From CAYYWP01 sp050176585 (GTDB lineage Bacteria; Desulfobacterota; Binatia; HRBIN30; CADEER01), in the NCBI GenBank assembly GCA_050176585.1, contig JBFXHX010000049.1:1-23500 (forward strand): a DNA stretch of 23,500 nucleotides, written 5' to 3'. Below are positions 7,031 to 14,556 of the stretch, in pieces. The notes below the pieces were generated by a model that was given only the letters and a program-made list of their open reading frames with translations, did not search any database and was not told the origin of the DNA. A program made the translations under genes and the position numbers. Within the stretch, counting starts at the first letter, position 1, and every line of letters begins with the position of its first letter.

Positions 7031-9121
7031 ATGGCAAACGAAGCCAGTCAGGTCCGCAACATCGGCATTGTAGGCCAGGGCGGGGTCGGGAAGACGTCGT
7101 TGGCCGACGCCATCCTGTTCACCGCCGGAGTGACTACACGGCTGGGCAGTGTCGACGACGGCAGCTCCGCTTTCGATTTCGAACCCGAGGAGATGCGGCG
7201 CAAGCTGAGCCTGACCACGGCTTTTCACCACGCCCCGTGGAAGAAACACGAGCTCACCCTCATCGACACGCCCGGGTACGTCAATTTTCTGACCGACGGG
7301 CTCAACTGCATGCGCGCGGCGACCGCCGCGCTGTTCGTGATCGAGCCCCAAGCGGGCGGCATCAAGGTGGAAGCTGAGCGCGTATGGAGCCGGGCCGAGC
7401 AGCTGCAGCTGCCGGTGGTCGCCTTCGTGACCAAGATGGATCGCGAGAACGCCGACTTCGACGCAGCACTGAAAGACCTGACTGCGATTCTACAGGCGAA
7501 ACCCGTGCCGGTGCAGTTGCCGATCGGCAGCGCCGAGTCGTTCAAGGGCGTCATCGACCTGGTCGCCATGAAGGCGCTGATCGCCCAGCCGAACGGGCAG
7601 GTAAAAGAAGAAGCCGTGCCCGCCGATCTGCTCGACGCCGCGAAAGCGGCGCGCGAGCGGTTGGTCGAGGCGGCGGCGGAGACCGACGACGCGCTCGTGG
7701 AGCAGTACCTCGAGAGCGGCGAGCTCACCGATGAGCAGCTGATGCAGGCGCTGCGTGCGGCGGTCCAGGGGGCGCGCTTCGTACCGGTCCTCTGCGGCGC
7801 CGGGTCGAAAGCGCTAGGCACGGCGCCGCTATTGGACTTCCTGGTGGACTACACGCCGTCGCCGTTGCTGTGCGGCGCTGCCGCGGGCGAGGATCCGCGG
7901 AGCAACGAGCCGAGCGAGCGCCAGCGGTCGCCTTCGGCGCCGTTCTCCGCCGTCGTGGTGAAGAACATCGTCGACCCGTTCTCCGGCAAGCTCTCGGTGT
8001 TTCAGGTGGTCAGCGGCGAGGTGACCAGCGACTCGAACGTGCTGAACGTCAATAAGGACGCCAAGGAGCGGCTCGGTCACTTGCTCCGCCTCGAGGGAAA
8101 GAAGCAGGCGCAGGTGGACAAGCTGACCACCGGCGAGATCGGCGCCGTCGCCAAGCTCAAGGACACGGAAGCCGGCGATACGCTGGCGGACGAGAAGGCG
8201 CCGATCCGCTACTCCGGCACGGTCCCGGTCTCGGCGGCGATCTCCTTCGCGATCGAGCCAAAGGCCAAGGGCGACGAGGACAAGGCGGTGCAAGGGCTGC
8301 ACAAGTTGATCGAGGAGGACCCGACGCTCAAGATGCAGCGCGATGCACAGACTAAGGAGATCATCCTCTCCGGCGTCGGCCAGCTGCACATCGAAGTGGC
8401 GGTCGAGAAGCTCAAGCGCAAGTTCGGCGTCGACGTCGAGCTGAAGGCGCCCAAGGTGCCCTATAAGGAGACCATCAAGGGGACCGCGAAGGCGCAGGGC
8501 CGGCTGAAGAAGCAGACCGGCGGGCGGGGCCAGTTCGGCGACACGTGGATCGAGGTCGCCCCGCTACCGCGCGGCACCGGGTTCGAGTTCGTCGATGCGA
8601 TCGTCGGCGGCGTGATCCCGCGCCAGTTCATACCCGCCGTCGAGAAGGGCGTGCGCGAGGCCTTGCAGGAGGGCTTGTTGGCCGGCTACGAGACCATCGA
8701 CGTGCGGGTAAAGCTCTACGACGGCTCGCATCACAGCGTCGACTCTTCGGAAATGGCCTTCAAGATCGCCGCCTCCATGGGCTTCAAAGCCGCGGTGCAG
8801 CAGGCCAAACCCATCCTGCTCGAGCCGATCATGGCGATGGAGATCGCCGTGCCGGACGATTGCATCGGCGACGTGATCGGCGACCTGAACAGCCGGCGCG
8901 GCAAGGTGCTGGGCGTCGATCCGAAGGTCGGATCGCAGGTCATCCGGGCCCTGGTCCCAATGGCGGAAGTGCTGCGCTACTCACCCGATCTGCGTTCGAT
9001 GACCAGCGGCCGCGGCGCCTTCACGATGGAGTTCGATCATTATGAGGAGCTGCCGGCGCACCTCGCTGACAAGGTGATCAAGGAAGCGGAGGAGCGGAAG
9101 GCCGCGGCTCATCAGCACTGA
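7031..9121 (+). CDS. elongation factor G-like GTPase (FusA2/EF-G2 type)
   Basis: A 696-residue translational-GTPase homologue with full EF-G architecture: G domain, domain II, and domains III-V (GGRGQFGDTW, MAFKIAASMGF, GDVIGDLNSRRGKV). It is the EF-G-like paralogue type, not the main factor. G1 is GQGGVGKT (15-22), the switch I RGITI is replaced by EEMRRKLSL (53-61), G3 reads DTPGY (79-83) with Tyr in place of the catalytic His, and G4 is TKMD (134-137) instead of NKxD. Known EF-G2 proteins bind GTP but have weak or no ribosome-stimulated hydrolysis. A clear GGAGG at 7022-7026 lies 4 bases before ATG. No rpsL, rpsG or tuf neighbours are present, as expected for the paralogue. Its precise role cannot be told. 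Confidence 0.9.
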   Translation: MANEASQVRNIGIVGQGGVGKTSLADAILFTAGVTTRLGSVDDGSSAFDFEPEEMRRKLSLTTAFHHAPWKKHELTLIDTPGYVNFLTDGLNCMRAATAALFVIEPQAGGIKVEAERVWSRAEQLQLPVVAFVTKMDRENADFDAALKDLTAILQAKPVPVQLPIGSAESFKGVIDLVAMKALIAQPNGQVKEEAVPADLLDAAKAARERLVEAAAETDDALVEQYLESGELTDEQLMQALRAAVQGARFVPVLCGAGSKALGTAPLLDFLVDYTPSPLLCGAAAGEDPRSNEPSERQRSPSAPFSAVVVKNIVDPFSGKLSVFQVVSGEVTSDSNVLNVNKDAKERLGHLLRLEGKKQAQVDKLTTGEIGAVAKLKDTEAGDTLADEKAPIRYSGTVPVSAAISFAIEPKAKGDEDKAVQGLHKLIEEDPTLKMQRDAQTKEIILSGVGQLHIEVAVEKLKRKFGVDVELKAPKVPYKETIKGTAKAQGRLKKQTGGRGQFGDTWIEVAPLPRGTGFEFVDAIVGGVIPRQFIPAVEKGVREALQEGLLAGYETIDVRVKLYDGSHHSVDSSEMAFKIAASMGFKAAVQQAKPILLEPIMAMEIAVPDDCIGDVIGDLNSRRGKVLGVDPKVGSQVIRALVPMAEVLRYSPDLRSMTSGRGAFTMEFDHYEELPAHLADKVIKEAEERKAAAHQH

Positions 9122-9147
9122 GCGCGCGACGTCGGCCATGGCGAGGC

Positions 9148-9167
9148 CGCGCCGGCTCGCCGGCGCG
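9148..9167 (+). terminator. GC hairpin after the EF-G-like gene
   Basis: CGCGCCGG (9148-9155) pairs perfectly with CCGGCGCG (9160-9167) around loop CTCG, 26 bases after the EF-G-like stop codon. No U-tract follows, so at best it is an atypical or Rho-assisted terminator. Confidence 0.35.
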
Positions 9168-9236
9168 AGCCTGCCGTGCCAGGCCGAATGAAGCCGGCGA
9201 GCGCAGTGCCCGCGGCGCGATGCGACAGCATGGGGA

Positions 9237-9758
9237 ATGGACGATTCGAACCTCGAGACGCTGGCGGAGGCGATTCAAAGCGGCCGGGACGGCATCGCGG
9301 TACCCGAAGATCTGGTGGAGGAGCGCCCTCCCGAGCGGCAGGGCCCCGGGCGCAATCTCGCGGCGGAGATTCAGGGCATGAGCGTCGGACAGCGACTCAA
9401 ACTCGCCCTCAAGGGCAATCGCGACGCGCGCATGATTCTGATCCGGGACGCGAGCCGGCTGGTGCAGCGTTTCGTCCTGCTCAACCCGCGCATCGGCGAA
9501 GAAGAGGTGGTCGCCCTCGCCAAGAACCGCAGCATCGATCGCGAGCTGCTCGAGCAGATCTGCCGGCGCAAAGAGTGGATGGGCAACTACCAGGTGAAGC
9601 TGGCGCTGGCGACGAATCCGAAGACGCCGCAGGCGATCGCGATGCGGCTGGTGCCCACGCTGCTGCCGCGCGACCTGCGCGCGCTCGCGAAGAGCAAGAA
9701 CGTGCCGTCCGTCGTGAATGGGATGGCCAAGCGGCTGATCATCGAGCGCGGTGGGTGA
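9237..9758 (+). CDS. conserved helical (HEAT-like) repeat protein of unknown function
   Basis: The product has 173 residues. I recognise the pattern KLALKGNRDARMILIRDASRLVQ, followed by LNPRIGEEEV, ALAKNRSIDRELL and KLALATNPKTPQ, as a helical-repeat hypothetical protein common in deltaproteobacterial genomes. It resembles variant leucine-rich or HEAT-like repeats, with about four helical pairs between residues 48 and 165. It has no signal peptide, membrane segment or catalytic motif. The first ~40 residues are acidic and probably disordered. The start at 9237 follows GGGGA directly, so the ribosome site is poorly spaced; an upstream ATG at 9230 is out of frame. Function is unknown; a protein-interaction scaffold is only a guess from the fold type. 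Confidence 0.75.
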   Translation: MDDSNLETLAEAIQSGRDGIAVPEDLVEERPPERQGPGRNLAAEIQGMSVGQRLKLALKGNRDARMILIRDASRLVQRFVLLNPRIGEEEVVALAKNRSIDRELLEQICRRKEWMGNYQVKLALATNPKTPQAIAMRLVPTLLPRDLRALAKSKNVPSVVNGMAKRLIIERGG

Positions 9759-9828
9759 GTTGAGCCCGGTCGCAGCGGCGGAGTGGTCGCGCAGCTCCCC
9801 GCGCGCGCGTCAGGGAGGAGTCGATGAG

Positions 9829-10299
9829 ATGAGTTGCGCGGTTGCGGCAGATACGAAGCTGGAAACTCCCGAGGGCCCGTTGACGATCAAAACCGTCGGC
9901 GCCAGCCCCACCGCGGTAATGACGCGGTCGGGCGATGGAACCGTGCGCTTCGCCATGACGAGCGAGGTGCAGATGATCGCCGCCGCGCAGCCGGTGTTGC
10001 GGATCGCGCTCGAGAACGGCCGCTCGTTTCGCGTCGGCGCGGCGCAGGTGCTGCTCGGCCCCGCGGGCGCCGAGCTGCGCGCCGATGCGTTCCAGCCCGG
10101 GGATGCCGTCCTCTCCGCGTTCGCGTTCCCCCCCGGCTACGCATATCGCACCTACGAAGGCGAGCTGGTCGTTTCAGACGGTTGCGTGCGCGTGGCCCGC
10201 GTCGACAACGGCGGTACCGCGGATGTGTACAGCCTCCGCGTGAGCCGGAGCGGCTGCTTTGTGTTCAGCGCTGGGGTGATCGGGAAGGCAAGCCAATAA
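9829..10299 (+). CDS. small stand-alone Hint (intein/Hedgehog-fold)-like protein
   Basis: The protein has 156 residues. The start at 9829 is set by a strong AGGGAGGAG (9812-9820) eight bases upstream; an in-frame start at 9751 would overlap the previous gene and adds residues unlike the family. The sequence opens MSCAVAADTKLETPEGPLTI, matching block A of Hint domains (Cys, then DT.L.T..G...I). NGRSFRVGAAQVLL (63-76) sits where block B normally has TxxH, and ADAFQPGDAVLSA (86-98) matches the following L.PGD.L turn. The end, VYSLRVSRSGCFVFSAGVIGKA, matches the final Hint strands but lacks the terminal His-Asn. Cys3 leaves only two residues before the fold, so there is no real extein. It may be inactive or act alone. 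The fold call is inference from pattern. Confidence 0.55.
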   Translation: MSCAVAADTKLETPEGPLTIKTVGASPTAVMTRSGDGTVRFAMTSEVQMIAAAQPVLRIALENGRSFRVGAAQVLLGPAGAELRADAFQPGDAVLSAFAFPPGYAYRTYEGELVVSDGCVRVARVDNGGTADVYSLRVSRSGCFVFSAGVIGKASQ

Positions 10300-10300
10300 G

Positions 10301-10416
10301 GCAAGCTGTTCGCTGCTGCTACGGCTACGATGCGACTCCGCGCAGCAGTGTCGTGAGGAGGTCCTCGTAGGACGTAGGCCGCTCAGAACCGTAACAGCTA
10401 ACCGCGAGCAGCCTGC
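10301..10416. repeat. imperfect inverted repeat between convergent genes
   Basis: The left arm from 10301 (GCAAGCTGTTCGC, then GCTGCTACGGCT) is imperfectly complementary to the right arm at 10384-10416 (ACCGTAAC, then GCGAGCAGCCTGC); the outer 13 bases match at 11. An inner perfect hairpin, GTCCT-CGT-AGGAC, lies at 10361-10373. The right arm shares CTCAGAACC and GAACCGTAAC exactly with the valS-nadC repeat. It fills the gap between two converging genes and may act as a bidirectional terminator or be a dispersed repeat. Confidence 0.45.
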
Positions 10417-10424
10417 CGTCATCC

Positions 10425-10937
10425 TCATTCCGGCGCGGGCGTCGGTGTATGGGTGGCCACGGGCGTGCCGCTGGCGTGCCGCACCTCAATGGCCGTGGCG
10501 CTCGCTTGGTGGTTGGTGAAGTTGAGCGCGACATCGGTGATGACGACCACGTCCCCCGCCCGGAGCCCCGCGAGCTCAGGGGCTTCCAGCACCGCGATAG
10601 GGTCGCCGCCGTCGATGACCCCGTCGTTGGCGCCGTCGGCCAGAAACGCCAGGGTCAGCGAGTCGGAGGGTGCCGTGACGAGCGCGAATGCGCCGTGCGG
10701 GTCCACCGTCGTCAGGGCCGCCACCTCGCGATCGGACAGCTCGCCCTCACCGCCGGCGAAGGCAAAGACCAGCAGTGGCCCTTTGGTGCCCGGCGATGCG
10801 ACCCGGCCATTGACCGCGACACCCGCGCCGCTCGTTCCGCTCACCGCGGTTTCGGCGGAACGCGAACCGGCTTCGCCACAACTGCCGGCGGCCAGAGCCG
10901 TCAAGATCAAGAACCCGAAGGAGGTCAAACGCCGCAT
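10425..10937 (-). CDS. putative lipoprotein with a beta-sandwich-like domain
   Basis: The product has 170 residues from the ATG at 10937; an in-frame ATG at 10967 would add ten residues ahead of the signal and is less likely. Residues 1-20 are MRR, a hydrophobic core, and AAGSC, fitting a lipoprotein signal with C20 as the lipidated residue, although Gly-Ser before Cys is a loose lipobox. After a Ser/Gly/Ala linker, residues 40-155 alternate strands: VAVNGRVASPG, GPLLVFAF, DPHGAFALVTAP, LTLAFLADGANDGVIDGGD. This resembles the carboxypeptidase-regulatory-like beta-sandwich seen in secreted proteins. The tail TPTPAPE is a typical exposed Pro/Thr end. The likely location is the inner leaflet of the outer membrane or the cell surface. 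Function is unknown. It is divergent from icd. Confidence 0.7.
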   Translation of the reverse strand: MRRLTSFGFLILTALAAGSCGEAGSRSAETAVSGTSGAGVAVNGRVASPGTKGPLLVFAFAGGEGELSDREVAALTTVDPHGAFALVTAPSDSLTLAFLADGANDGVIDGGDPIAVLEAPELAGLRAGDVVVITDVALNFTNHQASATAIEVRHASGTPVATHTPTPAPE

Positions 10938-11148
10938 ACAGTGACACGGTACCGATCGCACGGGCACCGTTCAACTTGAAGTCACATGCCAGGTGGGAGG
11001 GCGAAAAGCTGCCGGTGGGGTTGACGGGCTTTCCCGGCTCGTCCGTTTACGATAGACGAGGCGGATATGCGCGCCGGGGGCGCGCCGCTCGTGGCACCGC
11101 CGGGGCGGTGCGCGGTCCGAAATCGCTCACCCAAGGAGAGACAGTCGC

Positions 11149-12537
11149 ATGGCCAGCACGACAAACCGTTCGGCGGGGCAGCCCATCACGATGTCCGGAG
11201 GCAAGCTGCAAGTCCCCGATACGCCGATCCTTCCGTTCATCGAGGGCGACGGCACCGGCCCCGACATCTGGCGCGCTTCGCAGCGGGTGTTCGATGCGGC
11301 GGTGGAGAAGGCCTACGGCGGCCGGCGCAAGGTCGCCTGGCAGGAAGTGCTGGCGGGCGAGAAGGCGTTCAATCAGACGCAGAACTGGCTCCCGGACGAG
11401 ACCATCGAGTCATTCAAGAAGTACCTGGTCGGGATCAAGGGGCCGCTGACCACGCCGATCGGCGGCGGCATCCGCTCGCTGAACGTGGCCTTGCGGCAAC
11501 TCCTCGACCTGTACGTCTGCCTGCGGCCCGTCCGCTACTTCAACGGGGTGCCGAGCCCGATCCGCCGGCCGGATCAGGTCGACATGGTCATCTTCCGCGA
11601 GAACACCGAGGACATCTACGCAGGCATCGAGTGGGCCGCCGAATCGGCCGAGGTGCGCAAGCTGATCGGGTTCCTGGAAGGCGAGATGAGCGTGAAGAAG
11701 ATCCGCTTTCCGCAGACCAGCGGCATCGGCATCAAGCCCATCTCGCGCGAGGGCACCCAGCGCCTGGTCCGCGCGGCGATCGATTATGCGCTGCGCCATA
11801 AACGCCGCAGCGTCACGCTCGTCCACAAGGGCAACATCATGAAATTCACCGAGGGCGCGTTCCGCGACTGGGGCTACGGCCTGGCGACGAGCGAGTTCCG
11901 CGGTGACGTGATCACCGAGCGCGAGAGCTGGATCCTCGGCAACCGCGAGGAATCGCCGAAGATCTCGGTGGAGGAAAACGCCCGCGCCATCGATCCCGGG
12001 TACGATCTGATGACGCCGGCTCAGCAGCAGACGGTGCGCGCCGAAATCGAGGCGGCCATGAGCCTGTGGCCGACGCACGGCGACGGGCAGTGGAAGAAGA
12101 AGCTGATGATCCGCGATGCCATCGCCGACATCACGCTGCAGCAGGTGCTCACCCGACCGCGCGATTTCGACGTCATCGCGACGATGAACCTGAACGGCGA
12201 CTACCTGTCCGATGCGCTCGCCGCCCAGGTCGGCGGCATCGGCATCGCGCCGGGCGGCAACATCAATTACCAGACCGGGCATGCCATCTTCGAAGCCACG
12301 CACGGCACGGCGCCCAAGTATGCGAACCTCGACAAGGTCAATCCGGGTTCGGTCATCCTCTCCGGCGAGATGATGTTCCGCTATCTGGGCTGGCAGGAGG
12401 TCGCCGACCTCATCATCAAGGGCATGGATGGCGCGATCGGCGCGAAGAAGGTGACCTACGACTTCCACCGCCTCATGGAAGGGGCCACCCTGCTCAAGTG
12501 CTCGGAGTTCGGCGACGCGATCATCGCGAACATGTGA
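11149..12537 (+). CDS. icd: isocitrate dehydrogenase, NADP-dependent
   Basis: TCA-cycle enzyme that oxidatively decarboxylates isocitrate to 2-oxoglutarate. The 462 residues are slightly longer than the ~416 of E. coli Icd, partly from an N-terminal extension. The substrate loop SLNVALRQ is at 110-117; S110 corresponds to the E. coli phosphorylation serine. FRENTEDIYAGIEW and the signature NLNGDYLSDALAAQVGG are present. NADP specificity is supported by K390 and Y391 in GTAPKY and by Y437 and R441 in YDFHR, which match the E. coli residues that read the 2'-phosphate. AAGGAG at 11133-11138 is 10 bases before ATG. A TTGACG at 11021 with a TACGAT at 11048 is a poor promoter candidate because the spacer is 21. 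No aceK is visible, so phosphorylation control is unproven. Confidence 0.96.
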   Translation: MASTTNRSAGQPITMSGGKLQVPDTPILPFIEGDGTGPDIWRASQRVFDAAVEKAYGGRRKVAWQEVLAGEKAFNQTQNWLPDETIESFKKYLVGIKGPLTTPIGGGIRSLNVALRQLLDLYVCLRPVRYFNGVPSPIRRPDQVDMVIFRENTEDIYAGIEWAAESAEVRKLIGFLEGEMSVKKIRFPQTSGIGIKPISREGTQRLVRAAIDYALRHKRRSVTLVHKGNIMKFTEGAFRDWGYGLATSEFRGDVITERESWILGNREESPKISVEENARAIDPGYDLMTPAQQQTVRAEIEAAMSLWPTHGDGQWKKKLMIRDAIADITLQQVLTRPRDFDVIATMNLNGDYLSDALAAQVGGIGIAPGGNINYQTGHAIFEATHGTAPKYANLDKVNPGSVILSGEMMFRYLGWQEVADLIIKGMDGAIGAKKVTYDFHRLMEGATLLKCSEFGDAIIANM

Positions 12538-12677
12538 GGCGAACGCGTGAGGCGCCGACCGTCAAGCGGCGGCTGCGACTCTTTGGCGCCCGCCATGCGG
12601 CTGCCAGTCGTCGGAGCTGAGCGCGCAGCGCGCGCGTGGCGAAACGTCGCCGCGCAGCGCAGCGATAGTGCACAAAC

Positions 12678-14513
12678 ATGAAGATCGCCGTCTGCATCAA
12701 GCAAGTTCCCGTCGTGTCGGCCATGCAGTTTGATCCGACGACGAAGACCATGAAGCGCGAAGGCGTGCGCAGCGAAGTGAGCGCCTTCGACGTGCGCGCG
12801 GTGTTGAAGGCCGCCGAGCTGCGCAACCAGCACGGCGGCGAAGTGGTGGTGCTCACGATGGGCCCGCCGCAAGCCCGACAGGCGTTGGTCGATTGTCTGG
12901 CGCTCGGCGCCGATCGCGGCATCCATCTGTGCGATGCCGCGTTTGCCGGCGCTGACACGCTGGCGACCGCGCGCGCGCTGGCGGCGGCGGTGCGGCGCGA
13001 GGGCTTCGACCTCATCGTGTGCGGGCGCAACAGCGTGGACGCAGAGACGGGGCAGGTCGGGCCGGAGCTCGCCGAGATCCTCGACCTGCCGCAAGTCACG
13101 ATCGCGCGCACCCTCGACGTGGATCCGGCGGCGCGGACGCTCACCGCCGAGCGCGAGACCGACGAGGGCGTCGACGTCGTCACGACGGGTCTGCCTGCGC
13201 TCGTTTCCGCCGCGGAGGATCTGGCGCCCGAGCGGTTCGCGAGCAAGAGCGAGCGCCAAGCGGCGCAGGAGAAGCCGATCGAGACGCTGACCGCGGCCGA
13301 TTTGGGAATCGACCCCGCAACCATCGGCATTGCGGGCTCGCCCACATGGGTGCTGGGGCTCGAAGCGGTGGAGGAGCACCGCGGCCAGCAGCTGCTCGAG
13401 GGCGAGACGCCGGAAGCCCAGGTCGACGCGCTGGTCGAGCGCCTGCTCGGTCACGGCCTGTTCGGCGAATGGAGCGTGGAGCGCGCGGCGCGACCCGCGC
13501 GGCCGGCGCCGGCGAACGTGCCGCGCGTCGGACCCCGCGACGTGTTGGTCGTCGCCGAAACGCACCAGGGGCATCTGCGCCCGGTCGCATTCGAGCTTCT
13601 GAACAAGGCGACCGAGTTGGCGGCGACGTTGCACGGCCGGGTGCTCGTGTTGGTGGCCGGAGCCAATGCGGCGGAGCATGCCGACGTGCTCGCGGCGCAC
13701 GGTGCCGACCGCGTGCTCGTCGCCGCGAGCGATGCGCATCTCTCCGGGACCGAAGCGTACGCGGCGCTCCTCACCGCCGTCATCAAGTCGGAGCGCCCCG
13801 GCCTCGTCGTGCTGCCGGCGAGCGTGTTCGGCCGCGACGTGGGTCCGCGGGTGGCGGCGCGGCTCGGTCTCGGCCTGACCGGCGAGTGCATCGATCTGAC
13901 CGTGGATGCCGAGGGACGCGTGCTGCAGCACAAGCCCGCCTTTGGCGGCAGCGTGGTCGCGCTCATCGCCTCCCGGACGCTTCCCGAGATGGCAACCGTG
14001 CGCGCGGGCATCCTGGAAGCGGGTACGCCCGACGCCCGACGCCGGGCGGAACTGGTTTCGGTGGACGCGCTGGCCGCCGAGGACCGGGTGCGGGTGATCG
14101 AACGGCACGAGGATGCCGAATCGGCGGCGGAGCTCGAGGAGGCGCTCAACGTGGTCGGCGTCGGCAAGGGCATCGGCGGCCCTGAGCATCTGCCGATCGT
14201 GCAGCACCTCGCGGACGTGCTCGGCGGTGCGCTCTGCACCACGCGCGATGTCACCGACGTCGGGTGGATGCCGAAACAGTTCCAGGTCGGATTGACCGGG
14301 CGCGCCATCGCGCCGCAGCTCTACATCGCGGTCGCGGTGCGCGGCGCGTTCGAGCACACCGTCGGCGTGCGGCGGAGCGGCGTCGTGGTGGCGATCAACA
14401 AGAACGCCAAAGCACCGATCTTCAAGACCGCCGATTACGGGCTGGTCGGCGACTGGACCGTGCTGGTGCCGCTCCTCACCGAGCGGCTGCGCGCAGCGAA
14501 GGAACGGCGATAG
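12678..14513 (+). CDS. fused electron transfer flavoprotein, beta-alpha (EtfBA)
   Basis: One 611-residue frame carries both ETF subunits. Residues 1-~265 are EtfB: MKIAVCIKQVP at the start, and GRNSVDAETGQVGPELAEIL at 116-135, the AMP/FAD-site stretch. Residues ~285-611 are EtfA, beginning RDVLVVAETHQGHLRPVAFELL and ending with the FAD domain: VVGVGKGIGG from about 491, TRDVTDVGWMPKQFQVGLTG from 522, and VVAINKNAKAPIFKTADYGLVGDW. The linker at about 266-284 is Ala/Pro/Arg-rich. Such a protein passes electrons from flavoprotein dehydrogenases to a quinone reductase or other acceptor; no Etf-QO or acyl-CoA dehydrogenase is in the window. No Shine-Dalgarno is evident at 12678, and a GGCGA-AACG-TCGCC hairpin (12638-12651) precedes it. 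Usual ETFs are two genes, so the fusion is real but not unprecedented. Confidence 0.92.
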   Translation: MKIAVCIKQVPVVSAMQFDPTTKTMKREGVRSEVSAFDVRAVLKAAELRNQHGGEVVVLTMGPPQARQALVDCLALGADRGIHLCDAAFAGADTLATARALAAAVRREGFDLIVCGRNSVDAETGQVGPELAEILDLPQVTIARTLDVDPAARTLTAERETDEGVDVVTTGLPALVSAAEDLAPERFASKSERQAAQEKPIETLTAADLGIDPATIGIAGSPTWVLGLEAVEEHRGQQLLEGETPEAQVDALVERLLGHGLFGEWSVERAARPARPAPANVPRVGPRDVLVVAETHQGHLRPVAFELLNKATELAATLHGRVLVLVAGANAAEHADVLAAHGADRVLVAASDAHLSGTEAYAALLTAVIKSERPGLVVLPASVFGRDVGPRVAARLGLGLTGECIDLTVDAEGRVLQHKPAFGGSVVALIASRTLPEMATVRAGILEAGTPDARRRAELVSVDALAAEDRVRVIERHEDAESAAELEEALNVVGVGKGIGGPEHLPIVQHLADVLGGALCTTRDVTDVGWMPKQFQVGLTGRAIAPQLYIAVAVRGAFEHTVGVRRSGVVVAINKNAKAPIFKTADYGLVGDWTVLVPLLTERLRAAKERR

Positions 14514-14518
14514 CGGCA

Positions 14519-14549
14519 GGGTCGCCGGGCGGCGCCGCGCGGCGGACCC
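14519..14549. terminator. bidirectional hairpin in the etfBA / AI-2E convergent gap
   Basis: GGGTC (14519-14523) pairs with GACCC (14545-14549), and GCCG (14524-14527) with CGGC (14540-14543), leaving one bulged G. It occupies most of the 43-base gap between two converging stop codons. On the plus side it is followed after about 10 bases by a short ATTTTC. Position supports a shared terminator; the weak U-run lowers confidence. Confidence 0.4.
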
Positions 14550-14556
14550 GTCGCGG

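Noticed and set aside
11021..11053. icd promoter TTGACG with TACGAT
   Set aside because: The spacer is 21 bases, too long for a normal sigma-70 promoter; kept only as a remark in the icd entry.
12456..14357. 633-residue open frame on the minus strand across etfBA and the icd end
   Set aside because: It is the antisense shadow of a clear ETF gene; it is His/Arg-rich, lacks family motifs and arises from high-GC codon use.
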